From contig MPNQ01000007.1 of NCBI GenBank assembly GCA_002239105.1, forward strand, positions 62,001 to 126,000: DNA of 64,000 nucleotides, in the 5' to 3' direction. Of this stretch, positions 47,274-59,951 are shown one piece after another (positions within the stretch are counted from its first letter, which is position 1; the number at the start of each line of letters is the position of its first letter). Source of the stretch: a marine group bacterium Sva0996 bin134. Its GTDB lineage: Bacteria > Actinomycetota > Acidimicrobiia > Acidimicrobiales > Bin134. A model generated the notes under the pieces. That model did not search any database. It saw only the letters and a list, made by a program, of their open reading frames with translations, and had not been told where the DNA came from. Both the position numbers and the translations under genes were made by a program.

Positions 47274-48272
47274 TCAGGGCGAGAAGACGTCGATCATGGC
47301 CGCCACGTCGGGGCCCAGGGGGTAGAGGATGGGGCAGGTGGCGCCGTTGGCCACGTATTCGTCCACCTTGGCCCGGCACTCCTCGGCGGTGCCGGCCGCG
47401 CACAGCATCTGCACGATGTCGTCGGGCACCAGCACCGACGCCGCCTCCACCTGTTCCATGGTGGCGGGCCAGGTGAGCACCGCGTTGACCGCCTCCAGCA
47501 GCGAGTCGGGCACACCGGAGGCGGCCATGATGTGGGGCTGCTGGCCCAGGTACTGGGTGACCAGCAGGCGGGCGGCGTCCAGCGCCTCGGCCCGGTCCTC
47601 GGCCAGCGAGCACACCACCAACTGCGGCCGGTCGAGGTCGTCCACCGTTCGACCGGCTCGGGCTGCGCCCTCGGCCAGGGCGTCCATGGCCCGGCGGTTG
47701 TAGTCGGGCGAAACCAGGTAGTTGAGCACCACGCCATCGGCGATCTCGCCGGTGAGCTCCATCATCTTCATGCCGGTGGCCCCGATGTAGATGGGCACGT
47801 CTTTGGGGCGGCGGGGCTGGTGCACGTAGTCGAGCTCCACGTCCTCGAGGTGCACGTAGTCGCCGTCGAAGGTCACGTTCTCGTCGGCCAACAGCGCCCT
47901 CACCACGGTGACCACCTCCCGCATGGCCCCCAGCGGGCGGCGGCGGTCCACGCCGACCTTGCTGGCCAGCGGGTCCCACCATGCGCCCAGCCCGCACAGG
48001 ATGCGGCCGGGCGCCAGGTCGTCCAGCGTGGAGAACGTGGCCGCCAGCCGGGCCGGGTTGCGGGTCCACATGTCGAGCACCCCGCTGCCCACCTTGATGG
48101 TGTCGGTGGAGGCGGCGAAGGCGGCCATGGGCACCGTGGCCTCCCGCACCAGCCGGGAGTCGGCCTGCCACACGGCGTCGAACCCCTTCTGTTCGGCGTA
48201 GCGCACATGCTCGATGGCGTCGGCCAACGAGTGGGCGTCTTGCAGGTACAGGGCCACTGGGTATGAGCTCAT
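47274..48272 (-). CDS. Luciferase-like (LLM class) F420-type oxidoreductase
   Basis: This is a TIM-barrel flavin/F420 oxidoreductase (332 aa). [17 protein letters not shown] near residue 25, [32 protein letters not shown] and [21 protein letters not shown] match the methylenetetrahydromethanopterin-reductase-like F420 group. The reaction is unknown. The start overlaps the stop of the SsnA-like gene (ATGA), so it belongs to the purine-related minus-strand operon that begins at allantoate amidohydrolase. Confidence 0.88.
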   Translation of the reverse strand: MSSYPVALYLQDAHSLADAIEHVRYAEQKGFDAVWQADSRLVREATVPMAAFAASTDTIKVGSGVLDMWTRNPARLAATFSTLDDLAPGRILCGLGAWWDPLASKVGVDRRRPLGAMREVVTVVRALLADENVTFDGDYVHLEDVELDYVHQPRRPKDVPIYIGATGMKMMELTGEIADGVVLNYLVSPDYNRRAMDALAEGAARAGRTVDDLDRPQLVVCSLAEDRAEALDAARLLVTQYLGQQPHIMAASGVPDSLLEAVNAVLTWPATMEQVEAASVLVPDDIVQMLCAAGTAEECRAKVDEYVANGATCPILYPLGPDVAAMIDVFSP

Positions 48273-49336
48273 GGGTCGATCTCCTCCAATTTCGCGAACA
48301 TTCGGCCAGCGGCCTCTGCCGCCTTGGCCCGGATCTCATCGGGGTCCACCCGGGTGGCCACCCCTTGGGCCAGCAGGGTCTCCCCGTCGACCGTCACGTC
48401 CACCGCCCGCACTCCGGGGGTGAAGGCCAGCCGCCACGGGTCGATGGGGTCATACGACCAGCGGACCATATCGGAACGGGCCTCGGGAAACAGTTCCCAG
48501 CCCTGGGCCAGCCACTCCCACGCCGAGTCGGGGGTGGCGGTCACGTCGTGTTCCCGGTGGCGGACATAGGCCACTCGGAACTCCTCGAGCATGTCGGCGC
48601 CGATGCCGTCGGTGCCCAGCGCCACCGGGTTGGCGAAGCGGGTGGGGCGGGCGTAGCCCACCGCGTTGTTCATGTTGGAGCGGGGGTTGTGAACCAGGGT
48701 GCCGGCCAGCTGGTGGTCATCGGGCAAGTGCACCCCGTGGATCAGCAGCCACTTGTCGGTGCTCCACCGCTCCAGCCGCTCGGCGGCCGGGGCATCAACC
48801 GGGCCCTCGGCCACATGGATGTGGACCCCGGTGCCCAGGTCGGCGGCCAGCCCGGCGGCGGCTTCCAGCGTCTCGTCGGAGCAGGTGAAGGCGGCGTGAA
48901 CCCCGACCATGCCCCGGCCTCCGGCCCGCAGGAACCGCTCGTTCTCGGCCAGGCCCCGGCGGGCGCCCTCGGCTCCGTGGCGGTCGGTCACCCCGTAGGC
49001 GCAGCTCACCCGCACCCCCACCTCGGCGCAGGCCTCGGCGATGGTCTCCAGCGAGCCCTCGATGGCGTTGGGCGACTCGTGGTGGTCGACGATGGCGGTG
49101 CAGCCCGCCTCCAGCGCTTCCAGCGCCCCCAGCTTGGCCGACCACTCGATGGTGTCGAGGTCGAGCGCCCGGTCGAGGCGCCACCAGACCAGCTTCAAAA
49201 TGTCGGTGAACCCGGTGGGAACTCCGGGCGGGGCGGGCATCCCCCGGGCCAGCGCCGAATACAGGTGATGGTGGGCGCAGACCAGCCCGGGCGTGGTGCT
49301 GGTGTGGTGCCCAGCGTCCATATCACCAGTGTCCAT
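48269..49336 (-). CDS. SsnA-like amidohydrolase lacking the N-terminal beta-domain
   Basis: This metal-dependent aminohydrolase is 355 aa; SsnA relatives are about 440 aa. The barrel is complete: [18 protein letters not shown] at residues 16-33, [30 protein letters not shown] and [11 protein letters not shown]. Only about 15 residues precede the first metal motif, where relatives have a 55-60-residue beta-sandwich. The 42 bases between this start and the xanthine dehydrogenase stop cannot code for the missing part. In E. coli ssnA lies beside xdhD, as here beside a similar dehydrogenase. A role in guanine- or purine-like deamination is inferred. Confidence 0.8.
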   Translation of the reverse strand: MDTGDMDAGHHTSTTPGLVCAHHHLYSALARGMPAPPGVPTGFTDILKLVWWRLDRALDLDTIEWSAKLGALEALEAGCTAIVDHHESPNAIEGSLETIAEACAEVGVRVSCAYGVTDRHGAEGARRGLAENERFLRAGGRGMVGVHAAFTCSDETLEAAAGLAADLGTGVHIHVAEGPVDAPAAERLERWSTDKWLLIHGVHLPDDHQLAGTLVHNPRSNMNNAVGYARPTRFANPVALGTDGIGADMLEEFRVAYVRHREHDVTATPDSAWEWLAQGWELFPEARSDMVRWSYDPIDPWRLAFTPGVRAVDVTVDGETLLAQGVATRVDPDEIRAKAAEAAGRMFAKLEEIDP

Positions 49337-49378
49337 ATCAGGAAGGAAGGATAAGCCGTTCAGTCCAGGCGGGGTCGC

Positions 49379-51930
<2,552 letters not shown>

Positions 51931-51934
<4 letters not shown>

Positions 51935-52962
51935 GGCATTTCCCCCTGGTCTGAGGGCGCCTCGCCGATGATAGGCGCCCCCTCTACGTATGGCTTCTCA
52001 TGGATGATCGGCATTTCCTGGGCAATCGACTTGTACATCTCCGGGCGGCGGTAGCGGCTGAAGTCGTACAGCGTGTTCTTGTAGGCCGCGCACCAGTTCA
52101 GGTTGCAGTTGGCCACCACCAGCTCGTCACCGTCGGTGGTCGCTTGGGCCAGCACCTCGCCGGAGGGGCCGATGATGCAGCTCTCGGCCAGGCTCTCCAC
52201 CCCCTCCTCTTCGCCTCCTTTGGCCACGCCGACCACGAACGTGCCGTTCTGGTAGGCCCCGGCCTGCATGACCAGGCGGCTGTGGAATCCGGCCAAAAAG
52301 TCCTGGGACGGATCGGGGTAGTAGTGGATAGGAGTGTTATAGCCGATCAAGATCATCTCCACGTCGGCCAGTCCCATCACCCGGTAGGTCTCGGGCCAGC
52401 GCCGGTCGTTGCACAGGGCCAGGCCGATCTCGCCTTTGAATGCGGTCCATGTGCGAAACGTCTCCTCGGCGGGCTCGAAGTAGGCCCGCTCCAGGTGCTG
52501 GAACGGGCGCTTGGGCTCGTGTTTCTCGTGGCCGGGGATGTGGACCTTGCGGAACTTGGCCACCTCGTTGCCCTCGCCGTCCACCAGCAGATAGGTGTTG
52601 TAGCGGTGGCCGTCGGGGGTCAGCTCGGCGTAGCCCAAACAGAAGCCGATCCCCAGGCTGGCGGCCTCGTCGAACAGCGGCTTGACCTCGGGCGAGGGCA
52701 TCTCGGTCTCATAGAAGCTGTTCAGCTCGTCGATGTCGTCGATCCACCACCGGGGGAAGAACGTGGTGAGGGCCATCTCGGGGTACACCACCAGGTCGCA
52801 GCCCCGCTTGTGGCCCTTGTGGAGCAGCGCCAGCAGCCGCTCCACCACCTCGGCCCGGGACTCGTCGCGGGCGATGGGGCCGAGCTGGGCCGCGCCCACG
52901 GTGATCTCGCGGAGGTTGCTGCGCAGCTCGGTCCGGGGGTTGTCGCCCTGATTGTCGGTCAT
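51931..52962 (-). CDS. Carbon-nitrogen hydrolase, N-carbamoyl-D-amino acid amidohydrolase type
   Basis: This nitrilase-superfamily enzyme (343 aa) has the catalytic triad Glu in VVYPEMALTTFFPRW, Lys in RKVHIPGH and Cys in LCNDRRWPE. The last motif is characteristic of D-carbamoylases, which remove the carbamoyl group from N-carbamoyl amino acids. The start at ATG 52962 overlaps the stop of the M20 enzyme gene (ATGA), and its own stop overlaps the XDH start. A longer upstream frame is a shadow of the M20 gene. In this setting it may act on a ureido compound from purine or hydantoin breakdown. Confidence 0.88.
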
Positions 52963-54245
52963 GCCCTCGCTCCGGCCTTCTCCTGTGCCCCCGACGTCTC
53001 GGCCACCTCGGCCAGCTCCAGCATGACCCGCAGCAGCACGTTGGCCCCCGCCTCCAGGTGCTCGGGCTCGGTGTGCTCGAACGGATTGTGGCTGATGCCC
53101 TGCCAGGAGGGGACGAACACCATCGAGGTGGGGCACACCGGGGCGAACATCTGGGCGTCGTGGCCGGCGCCTGAGCACAGTCGGCGGTGGCTGTAGCCCA
53201 GCTCGGCGGCCACCCGCTCCACCCGGTCGATCATCTCGGGGTCGAACTCCACCGGGGCGAACCGGGCCAAGCGCCGGAAGGTGATCCCGGTGCCGCTCTC
53301 GGCGGCCAGCTCTTCCAAGAAGGCGGTCAGCCGGTCCTCGGCCTCTTTGAGCAGCCCGTCGTCGGTGTTGCGCATGTCCACCGTCAGCACCGCATCGGAG
53401 GCCACCACATTGACGAGGTTGGGGTGCAGCTCCACCCGGCCCACGGTGCACACCTGCGGGGGGCCGAACTCCTCGGCCAGCTCGTGGACGAACACCGCGA
53501 TGCGGGTGGCGGCCCAGCCGGCGTCGTGGCGCATGGCCATCGGGGTGGTGCCGGCGTGGTTCGACTGGCCGGCCACGGTGACCTCGGTCCAGCTGATGCC
53601 CTGCACTCCGGTGACCGCGCCGATCACGATGTCTTCGGTGTCGAGGATCGGGCCCTGCTCGATGTGCAGCTCCACAAAGGCGTGGGGCGGGAGCGACGGA
53701 CACGGCGCCGAGCCCCGATAGCCGATCCGGTCGAGCTCCTCGCCCACCACCGCACCGTCGGTGCCCACGATGTCGAGCGCCTCCTCCAAGGGGAGCTCGC
53801 CGGTGTAGACCAGGCTGCCCAGCATGTCGGGCGGGAACCGGGAGCCCTCCTCGTCAGTGAAGTAGCCCACCGCCAGGGGCCGCCGGGTGGTGATGCCCGC
53901 CCGCTGCACGGCCTCCACCACCTGCAATCCGGCCAAAACGCCGAGGTTGCCGTCGTAGCGACCGCCGGTGCGCACGGTGTCGATGTGGCTGCCGCACATC
54001 ACCGGCGGGCCGGGCTCGGCCCCGGCCATCGTCCCCACCACGTTGCCGATGCCGTCGATGCTGATCTCCATGCCCAGATCCCGCATCCAGGTAATCACCA
54101 GGTCGCGGCCAGCCTTGTCTTCATCGGTGAGCGCCAAACGGCATGCGCCGTCGGTGCCCTCGATTTCGCCGATCAATGCCAGAGCAGCCAAACGGTCGCT
54201 TAGGCCCTGACCATCAACGCTGATCTCAGTAGCCACAGAAGACAT
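52959..54245 (-). CDS. M20 family amidohydrolase (allantoate amidohydrolase / N-carbamoyl-L-amino acid hydrolase)
   Basis: This di-metal amidohydrolase (428 aa) has the ligand motifs GSHIDTV, RYDGNLGVLAG, FTDEEGSRF, ELHIEQGP and the C-terminal SHNPFEHTE. AGQSNHAGTTPM lies in the dimerisation domain. The family splits allantoate to ureidoglycine or cleaves N-carbamoyl-L-amino acids; the two cannot be told apart from sequence alone. It is the first gene of a five-gene coupled operon running to 47274. The promoter must lie in 54246-54403, shared with the divergent xanthine dehydrogenase genes. Confidence 0.88.
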   Translation of the reverse strand: MSSVATEISVDGQGLSDRLAALALIGEIEGTDGACRLALTDEDKAGRDLVITWMRDLGMEISIDGIGNVVGTMAGAEPGPPVMCGSHIDTVRTGGRYDGNLGVLAGLQVVEAVQRAGITTRRPLAVGYFTDEEGSRFPPDMLGSLVYTGELPLEEALDIVGTDGAVVGEELDRIGYRGSAPCPSLPPHAFVELHIEQGPILDTEDIVIGAVTGVQGISWTEVTVAGQSNHAGTTPMAMRHDAGWAATRIAVFVHELAEEFGPPQVCTVGRVELHPNLVNVVASDAVLTVDMRNTDDGLLKEAEDRLTAFLEELAAESGTGITFRRLARFAPVEFDPEMIDRVERVAAELGYSHRRLCSGAGHDAQMFAPVCPTSMVFVPSWQGISHNPFEHTEPEHLEAGANVLLRVMLELAEVAETSGAQEKAGARA

Positions 54246-54403
54246 AGTTTGCCAAAGTTTTCATCGGTTCGTTTCGCAGAATTGCCAACTCTCCCAACGA
54301 GAACGGCCTTCAGCGCCTAAATTTTACCTGCTGTGAGTTTCATTGGAATGCGAACGCTGCACTGTTTGTGCGCTGCCTTAGAGGCAAGGGCAAGGCCACC
54401 ACG
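54246..54403. promoter_or_regulatory. Shared divergent control region of the two purine-catabolic operons
   Basis: These 158 bases separate the M20/XDH operon from the Puc-type operon. Two similar 10-base elements, tttgccaaag (54248-54257) and attgccaact (54281-54290), repeat with a 33-base spacing, about three helical turns. This would suit a dimeric repressor or activator. The region is A/T-richer than the coding DNA around it. No regulator gene lies next to it. Confidence 0.4.
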
Positions 54404-55262
54404 ATGAGCGACGTCGTCGTGGCGCGGAGCCTGGACGAGGCGCGGGGCGCTTTGGCCGAGCATCCCGACGCCACTGTGCTGGCCGGGGGCACCGATCTCA
54501 TGGTGGAGATCAACCGAGGTCTGCGCCGTCCCAGCCACGTCGTGGGCGTGGCCCAAGTGCCGGAATTGCGGGATTGGAGCATCGCCGACGACCAGGTGAT
54601 CGTGGGCGGCGGGGTCACCTACACCGAGATGATGACCACGCCTTTGGCCGACGCCGCCCCCGCCCTGGCCCAAGCCGCCCGAACGGTGGGCTCCCCGCCC
54701 ATCCGCAACGCCGGAACCCTGGGGGGCAACTTGGGCACCGCCTCGCCGGCGGGAGACACCCTGCCGGTGCTGGCCGCGCTCAACGCCCAGATCGTGGTGG
54801 TGGGCCCCGACGGGGAGCGCCGGATGGCCTTGGACGAATTCGTGGTCGGGGTGAAGCGCACCTCGCTGCGGCCGGGCGAGCTGATCGTGCGGGCTGAGAT
54901 GGACCGGCCGACGGGCCGCCAGGAGTTCTTGAAGATCGGCCCCCGCAACGCCATGGTGATCTCCATGGCCGGGCTGGCCCTGGTGGCCGACCACGATGCC
55001 CGCGCCGTGCGCTGCGCCCTGGGCGCGGTGGCCGCCGGCATCCCCCGGGCCCGCGACGCCGAGGCCTGGGTGTCCGAGCGCATCGACTGGGACAACGGTG
55101 CCGGTGTCGATGATTCCGTGGCCGACGAGTTCGGCCAACGGGTGGCCGCGGCCTCCTCCCCCATCGACGACCATCGCTCCACCGCGGCCTACCGTCGCCA
55201 CGCCATAGCCGTGCTGGCCACCCGAGCCCTGAAGCGGGCCTTTGCCCAAGGAGACCCCAGCG

Positions 55263-55270
<8 letters not shown>
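54404..55270 (+). CDS. Xanthine dehydrogenase FAD-binding subunit (CoxM/PucC type)
   Basis: This 288-aa subunit has the FAD-binding motifs ATVLAGGTDLMVEIN (about residues 24-38) and AGTLGGNLGTASPAGD (about 103-118), and takes electrons from the iron-sulfur subunit. The start at ATG 54404 gives the family N-terminus; 12 extra in-frame codons upstream look non-coding. Its stop overlaps the 2Fe-2S subunit gene by 8 bases. The gene order FAD, 2Fe-2S, Mo is that of CO-dehydrogenase-like and Puc systems. Confidence 0.92.
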
Positions 55271-55741
<471 letters not shown>

Positions 55742-55745
<4 letters not shown>

Positions 55746-58060
55746 CCTCTGAAGCGGCCAACACCGCGGCCGGTGGCAGCACCGCTACCGGAACTGGCGC
55801 CGACACCATCGTCGACGTCGGCACCCGGGGGGTGGGCGCCGATGTGGGCCGCCCCGACGGGGTGCCCAAGGTGCAGGGCCGGTTCGCCTTCTCATCCGAC
55901 CTGTGGGCCGACGACTTCTTGTGGGGCCACACCCTTCGCTCGCCCCACGCCTCGGCTCTGATCCGCGGCGTCGACATCGGCCCGGCGGTGGCCATGGCCG
56001 GGGTGTACGCCGTGCTGCTGGCCGATGACGTGCCCGGCTGCCCGACCTACGGGCTGGAACACGGCGACCAGCCGGCGCTGGCCGACGGACAGGTTCGCTA
56101 TGTGGGCGAGCCGGTTGCACTGGTGGCCGCCGACCACCCCGACATCGCCCGGCGGGCCGCCGAGGCCATCGTGGTGGACTACGAGGTGACCGAGCCTCTG
56201 ACCGACGCCGAGGCTGCGCCCACCGCGGCGCCCATCCACCCCGACGGCAACGTCTTTCGAGAGATAACCATCCGCCACGGCGACTTGGACGTAACCGGCG
56301 AGGTGACAGTGGAGGGCGTCTACGAGGTGGGCATGCAAGACCAGGCCTTCATGGGCCCGGAGTCGGGCATGGCGCTGCCCGATGAGGACGGCAGCGTGGA
56401 GCTGTTCGTGTCCACCCAATGGCTGCACGTGGACCGAGAGCAGATCGCGGCTTGCCTGGGAATCGACGAGGAGAAGGTCCGCCTCACCCTGGCCGGGGTG
56501 GGCGGGGCGTTCGGCGCCCGTGAGGACCTGTCGTTGCAGGTGCACCTGTGCCTTTTGGCCCTGCACACCGGCAAGCCGGTGAAGATGGTCTACAGCCGGG
56601 ACGAGTCGTTCCTCGGCCATGTGCACCGCCATCCGGCCAAGATGTGGTATCGCCACCATGCCGACCGCACCGGTCGCCTGGTGAAGGTGGAGGCCCGGAT
56701 CGTGCTCGACGGCGGGGCCTATGCCTCCACCTCATCGGCGGTCATCGCCAACGCCTCGTGTTTCGCCGCCGGCCCCTACAAGGTGCCCGCCGCCCACATC
56801 ACGGGCTTGGCGGCCCGCACCAACAACCCGCCGTGCGGGGCCATGCGGGGCTTCGGCGCGGTGCAGACCTGCTTCGGCCACGAGTCGCAGATGGACAAGC
56901 TGGCCGCCGCCCTGAACATGGACCCGGTGGAGCTGCGGCTGCTCAACGCCATAGGCCCCGGTGATCGGCTGGTGACCGGGCAGCTCATCACCGGCACGTT
57001 CCCCACGGCCGAGGTGATCCGCCAGTGCGCCTATGCCCCCGAAGCGGAGATCCCCCTCTCCGACGACCGGCGAGACCTCCCCGGGGGATCGGGCCGCACC
57101 ACCGATGCGGCCGACACCGTGCGGGGAACAGGCTTCGCCGTGGGCTTCAAGAACCTCATGTTCTCCGAGGGCTACGACGACTACTCATCGGCCGCCTGCC
57201 GGGTGTCCGACGGGGTGGCCACCATCACCTGCGCCTGCGCGGAGGTGGGCCAGGGGTTCGTGACCCTGGCCCAGCAGATCGCCCGCACCGAGCTCGGGGT
57301 GGACGAGGTGATCTTGGCCCCGGCGCAGACCGCCACCATCGGCTCGGCCGGATCGTCGTCGGCCAGCCGCCAGACCTGGATGTCGGGCGGGGCGGTGCAG
57401 GCCGCCTGCCGGGAGGTGCGAGCACAGATCCTGGCCGACGTAGCCGCCGAGTGGGGGGTGTCTCCCGACGGGCTGGTGCTGCGCGACGGGCTGGTGGTGT
57501 CGCTGGACGGCCAGCAGGAGGCATTGCTGGCCCAGGTGACCGCCGGGGCCGGCTACGAGGCCGACGTGGAGTACCACCACGCCCCCACCGAGGCGCTGGA
57601 CGAGAACGGCCAGGGCAACGCCCACGTGTCGTTCGCCTGCGCCGCCCACCGGGCCACAGTCGATGTGGACCCCGACCTGGGCCTGGTGCGAGTGCGAGAC
57701 ATCACCACCGCCCAAGACGTGGGCCGTATCCTCAACCCCACCCAGGCCGTGGGCCAGATCGAGGGCGGCATCGCCCAAGGACTGGGGCTGGCCCTGATGG
57801 AGGAGATCGTGCTGGACGACGGCCTGGTGCGCAACGCCTCCTTCACCGACTACGTGATCCCCACCACCCTCGACATGCCCGACGTAACAATCGCCGCCTT
57901 CGTAGAAGAACCCGAACCCGGCGCCCCCTACGGCGCCAAAGGCATCGGCGAACCCCCCACCATCTCCTCCTCCGCCGCCATAGCCGCCGCCGTAAGAGCC
58001 GCCACCGGCCAAGACCTCCCCCGCATCCCCATCCGCCCCGCTGATATTGCGCTGGGGTAA
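55742..58060 (+). CDS. pucD: Xanthine dehydrogenase molybdenum-binding subunit (PucD type)
   Basis: This 772-aa catalytic subunit oxidises hypoxanthine and xanthine to uric acid. GVGGAFGAREDLSLQ, CGAMRGFGAVQTC, AEVGQGFVT and the C-terminal AKGIGEPPTISSSAAI, with the catalytic Glu in GIGE, are the molybdopterin-contacting motifs. The N-terminal 20 residues are low complexity. The last 264 bases of the gene occur again at 60651-60914 with about 16 differences. The 3' end has a marked shift to A-ending codons relative to the rest of the gene. Confidence 0.92.
57797..58060 (+). repeat. 264-bp segment at the 3' end of pucD, duplicated at 60651-60914 (copy 1)
   Basis: Copy 1 forms the functional C-terminus of PucD. 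By eye it matches copy 2 at about 248 of 264 positions with no gaps, in the same orientation, 2.6 kb apart. The intervening DNA holds the VapBC45-like pair and a small membrane protein gene. Confidence 0.9.
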
Positions 58061-58121
58061 GCCCAAGTGCGGATATATTGCCGCTCCATAGGCGCTGTCA
58101 GCCGATGATGCCCCCGCTACC

Positions 58122-58871
58122 ATGGTTGTTGACGAGACGGTTGGCCACTTGAGACGGAGAGGTGCCATCGAGGACGAACGATTTACCCGGCGGCTCTACA
58201 CCGTGGCTGGAGCGGCGCGCCTAGTGGGCATGAGCCCGTCCACTCTGCGCACATGGTCTCACGGCTATGAGAGGACACTCCTGAGCAATACGCAGGTGAA
58301 GCAGGGGCCAGTTATCACCGCCTTCGACAACCGCTTCAGTGATCGACGGTCGATTCCCTTTATTGGGCTGGTCGAAGCAGTCGTAATCCAGGCATTTCGC
58401 AATACGGGCCTTCCCCTCCAGCGCATCCGAAAGGCGCTCGAAATTCTCGCTAACGAGGGTGAACTTGAGCATGCGCTGGCGTCGCGGCAGTTGTTCAGCG
58501 ATGGAGCAAGCGTCTTGTACGACTACGCAACCCGCAGTCAAGACAAACAACTCAGGCTGCTCACCGTGGTACACACCGGTCAGCGCGTTTTCCATGAAGT
58601 GATAGGTGACTATTTGAAGCGCATCACTTTCGGCGACACCTGGGCCACCGAGCTCATCCTCCCGGTGACCGAACGGCCCCTGCTTCGCGTCATCCCGGAG
58701 GTGGCGGGAGGAGATGCAGTTTTCGTAGAGGGGGGCGCAACTCTCGCGGCCGTCTCGTCACGTGCCAATGCCGGCGAGCCGTTGGAGTCCATCGCAGCCG
58801 ACTTTGGGACTCCCGCAGACCAAATAGAGGAAGCCCTCTGTGCCATCTGGCCGACGCAGGCAGCAGCCTGA
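58122..58871 (+). CDS. VapB45-like antitoxin with DUF433-type region
   Basis: The 249-aa protein has a MerR-like helix-turn-helix start (YTVAGAARLVGMSPSTLRTW, residues 26-45 in part). Its C-terminal AVSSRANAGEPLESIAADFG resembles the DUF433 domain. Size and layout match mycobacterial VapB45 (about 240 aa), which binds and neutralises the toxin next door. Its end overlaps the toxin gene by 32 bases. It is unusually large for an antitoxin, which is a trait of this group. The pair directly follows pucD. Confidence 0.8.
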   Translation: MVVDETVGHLRRRGAIEDERFTRRLYTVAGAARLVGMSPSTLRTWSHGYERTLLSNTQVKQGPVITAFDNRFSDRRSIPFIGLVEAVVIQAFRNTGLPLQRIRKALEILANEGELEHALASRQLFSDGASVLYDYATRSQDKQLRLLTVVHTGQRVFHEVIGDYLKRITFGDTWATELILPVTERPLLRVIPEVAGGDAVFVEGGATLAAVSSRANAGEPLESIAADFGTPADQIEEALCAIWPTQAAA

Positions 58872-59277
58872 CCAACCGCCTCGTGTCTTCTTCTTGGATC
58901 GAGGCCTCGGTCGTCATCTGATTGCCGATGCGATTCGTGCAAGAGGCCACGAAGCACTGCCGATGGCAGATGTATACCCCGGAGGCGCCGACCAGAGGAT
59001 CGCCGATCCCGTCTGGATGCTTAGGGCAGATCAAGAAGGCTGGGTCGCGTTGACCAAGGACCACTCCGTCGTTCGCGACCATCGTGATGTGCTGGCTGAA
59101 ACCACGCTGCGAGTATTCGCCTACAACAATGCCAATCTCACAGGATCCGAGATGGTGGACCGCCTAGATACCAACTTCAACCGAATCCTGCAACGGGCAG
59201 CCAAGCCAGGCCCTTACGTATACGTAATCGGACGCGACAGCTTGGAACTCCGCTGGCGCCCAACTCCAGATCCCTAG
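58840..59277 (+). CDS. VapC45-like PIN toxin
   Basis: A PIN-like ribonuclease toxin of 145 aa starting at GTG 58840. FFLDRGLGRHLIADAIRARGHEA is the family start, cut here at its Asp-containing first motif. ADQEGWVALTKDHS and the C-terminal YVYVIGRDSLE follow. Its size and partner match VapC45 of Mycobacterium tuberculosis (about 138 aa). Overlap with the antitoxin gene by 32 bases in another frame couples their translation. Confidence 0.78.
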   Translation: MPSGRRRQQPDQPPRVFFLDRGLGRHLIADAIRARGHEALPMADVYPGGADQRIADPVWMLRADQEGWVALTKDHSVVRDHRDVLAETTLRVFAYNNANLTGSEMVDRLDTNFNRILQRAAKPGPYVYVIGRDSLELRWRPTPDP

Positions 59278-59301
59278 ATTGCTGTCAGCCGCTGCCCGCT
59301 G

Positions 59302-59499
59302 TTAGATCTGGCTCTTGCAACTGGGGGGAGCACGGAACGTATGCACCTCGGACTGTGCCTCTCCGGTTCTTGGCGAGCGGCGGCGCGTCCGCTTGATCTT
59401 GGCGAGGTCATCAGAAGTGAACTCGCGCTCTTCGAAGTCCGCGGCCATGGCCTCTCCTTCATCGTTAGATGCGGTCCTGTCGGCCATGGTCTCGTTGCT
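59302..59499 (-). CDS. Small hypothetical protein, 65 aa
   Basis: From GTG 59499, with a GGAG site about 10 bases upstream, the frame gives an acidic then basic peptide with REFTSDDLAKIKRTRRRSP and no Cys clusters or membrane segment until the end. The mix of charge looks protein-like, but no family is recognised. The frame continues upstream through a strong terminator hairpin, which argues that only the downstream part is coding. It might be a small antitoxin or a remnant. Confidence 0.35.
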   Translation of the reverse strand, partial: SNETMADRTASNDEGEAMAADFEEREFTSDDLAKIKRTRRRSPRTGEAQSEVHTFRAPPSCKSQI

Positions 59500-59617
59500 C
59501 ACCGCAAGTCTTCTCCGGCCAAACCATGCACATAGGACGTCTCGAGTATCTGCGCTTCTAATGCGTAACACGTTAGGGGGTTGCTTGAATCCGCTTCTGG
59601 TATGCAAAGCAAAAACA

Positions 59618-59659
59618 CCCGCCCGGGGATGGATCAAGACGATCCGTCCAGCGGGCGGG
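59618..59659 (-). terminator. Strong intrinsic terminator for minus-strand transcription
   Basis: Arms 59618-59635 and 59641-59659 form a stem of about 17 pairs with a mismatch/bulge near 59626 and a 5-base loop (aagac). On the minus strand it is followed by GTGTTTTTGC, a terminator-like T-run. On the plus strand only an A-run precedes it, so it acts in the minus direction. No clear gene ends just before it; the nearest minus-strand gene stops about 290 bases upstream. Confidence 0.7.
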
Positions 59660-59951
59660 GAAGTAATGCCTGCAAGATAACGCGGCGACAGCCGGATTTC
59701 AACGGACGTCTCTAGAGCATCAGGTCGCATCGGCCGACCTGTCTATTGAGTCAGGAGCGGTGCATCTCGTGGGCCACAGCCAATTCGGCCGCCGGCCGCC
59801 CCCTCAACCTCACATCTCTCCACCAGGCACCACGCCTGATTCATTGGAAGACCCCCGACCGGATGATGTCTCCGATAATGAGCGGGATCCGTCGCCCACG
59901 TCCTGGATCGCCACACCTCCCCGGGCACTTAGAATGTTTTATTAGCCCAGG
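59660..59951. other. Intergenic stretch without a recognisable gene
   Basis: About 290 bases between the terminator hairpin and the small membrane-protein gene. Short open frames on both strands have no protein-like features. No tRNA cloverleaf or transposase remnant was recognised. It may be the 3' untranslated part of the membrane-protein message or encode a small RNA ending at the hairpin. Confidence 0.4.

Noticed and set aside
59278..59951. tRNA or transposase remnants in the low-coding stretch
   Set aside because: No cloverleaf, CCA end, inverted terminal repeats or DDE-type residues could be recognised by eye.
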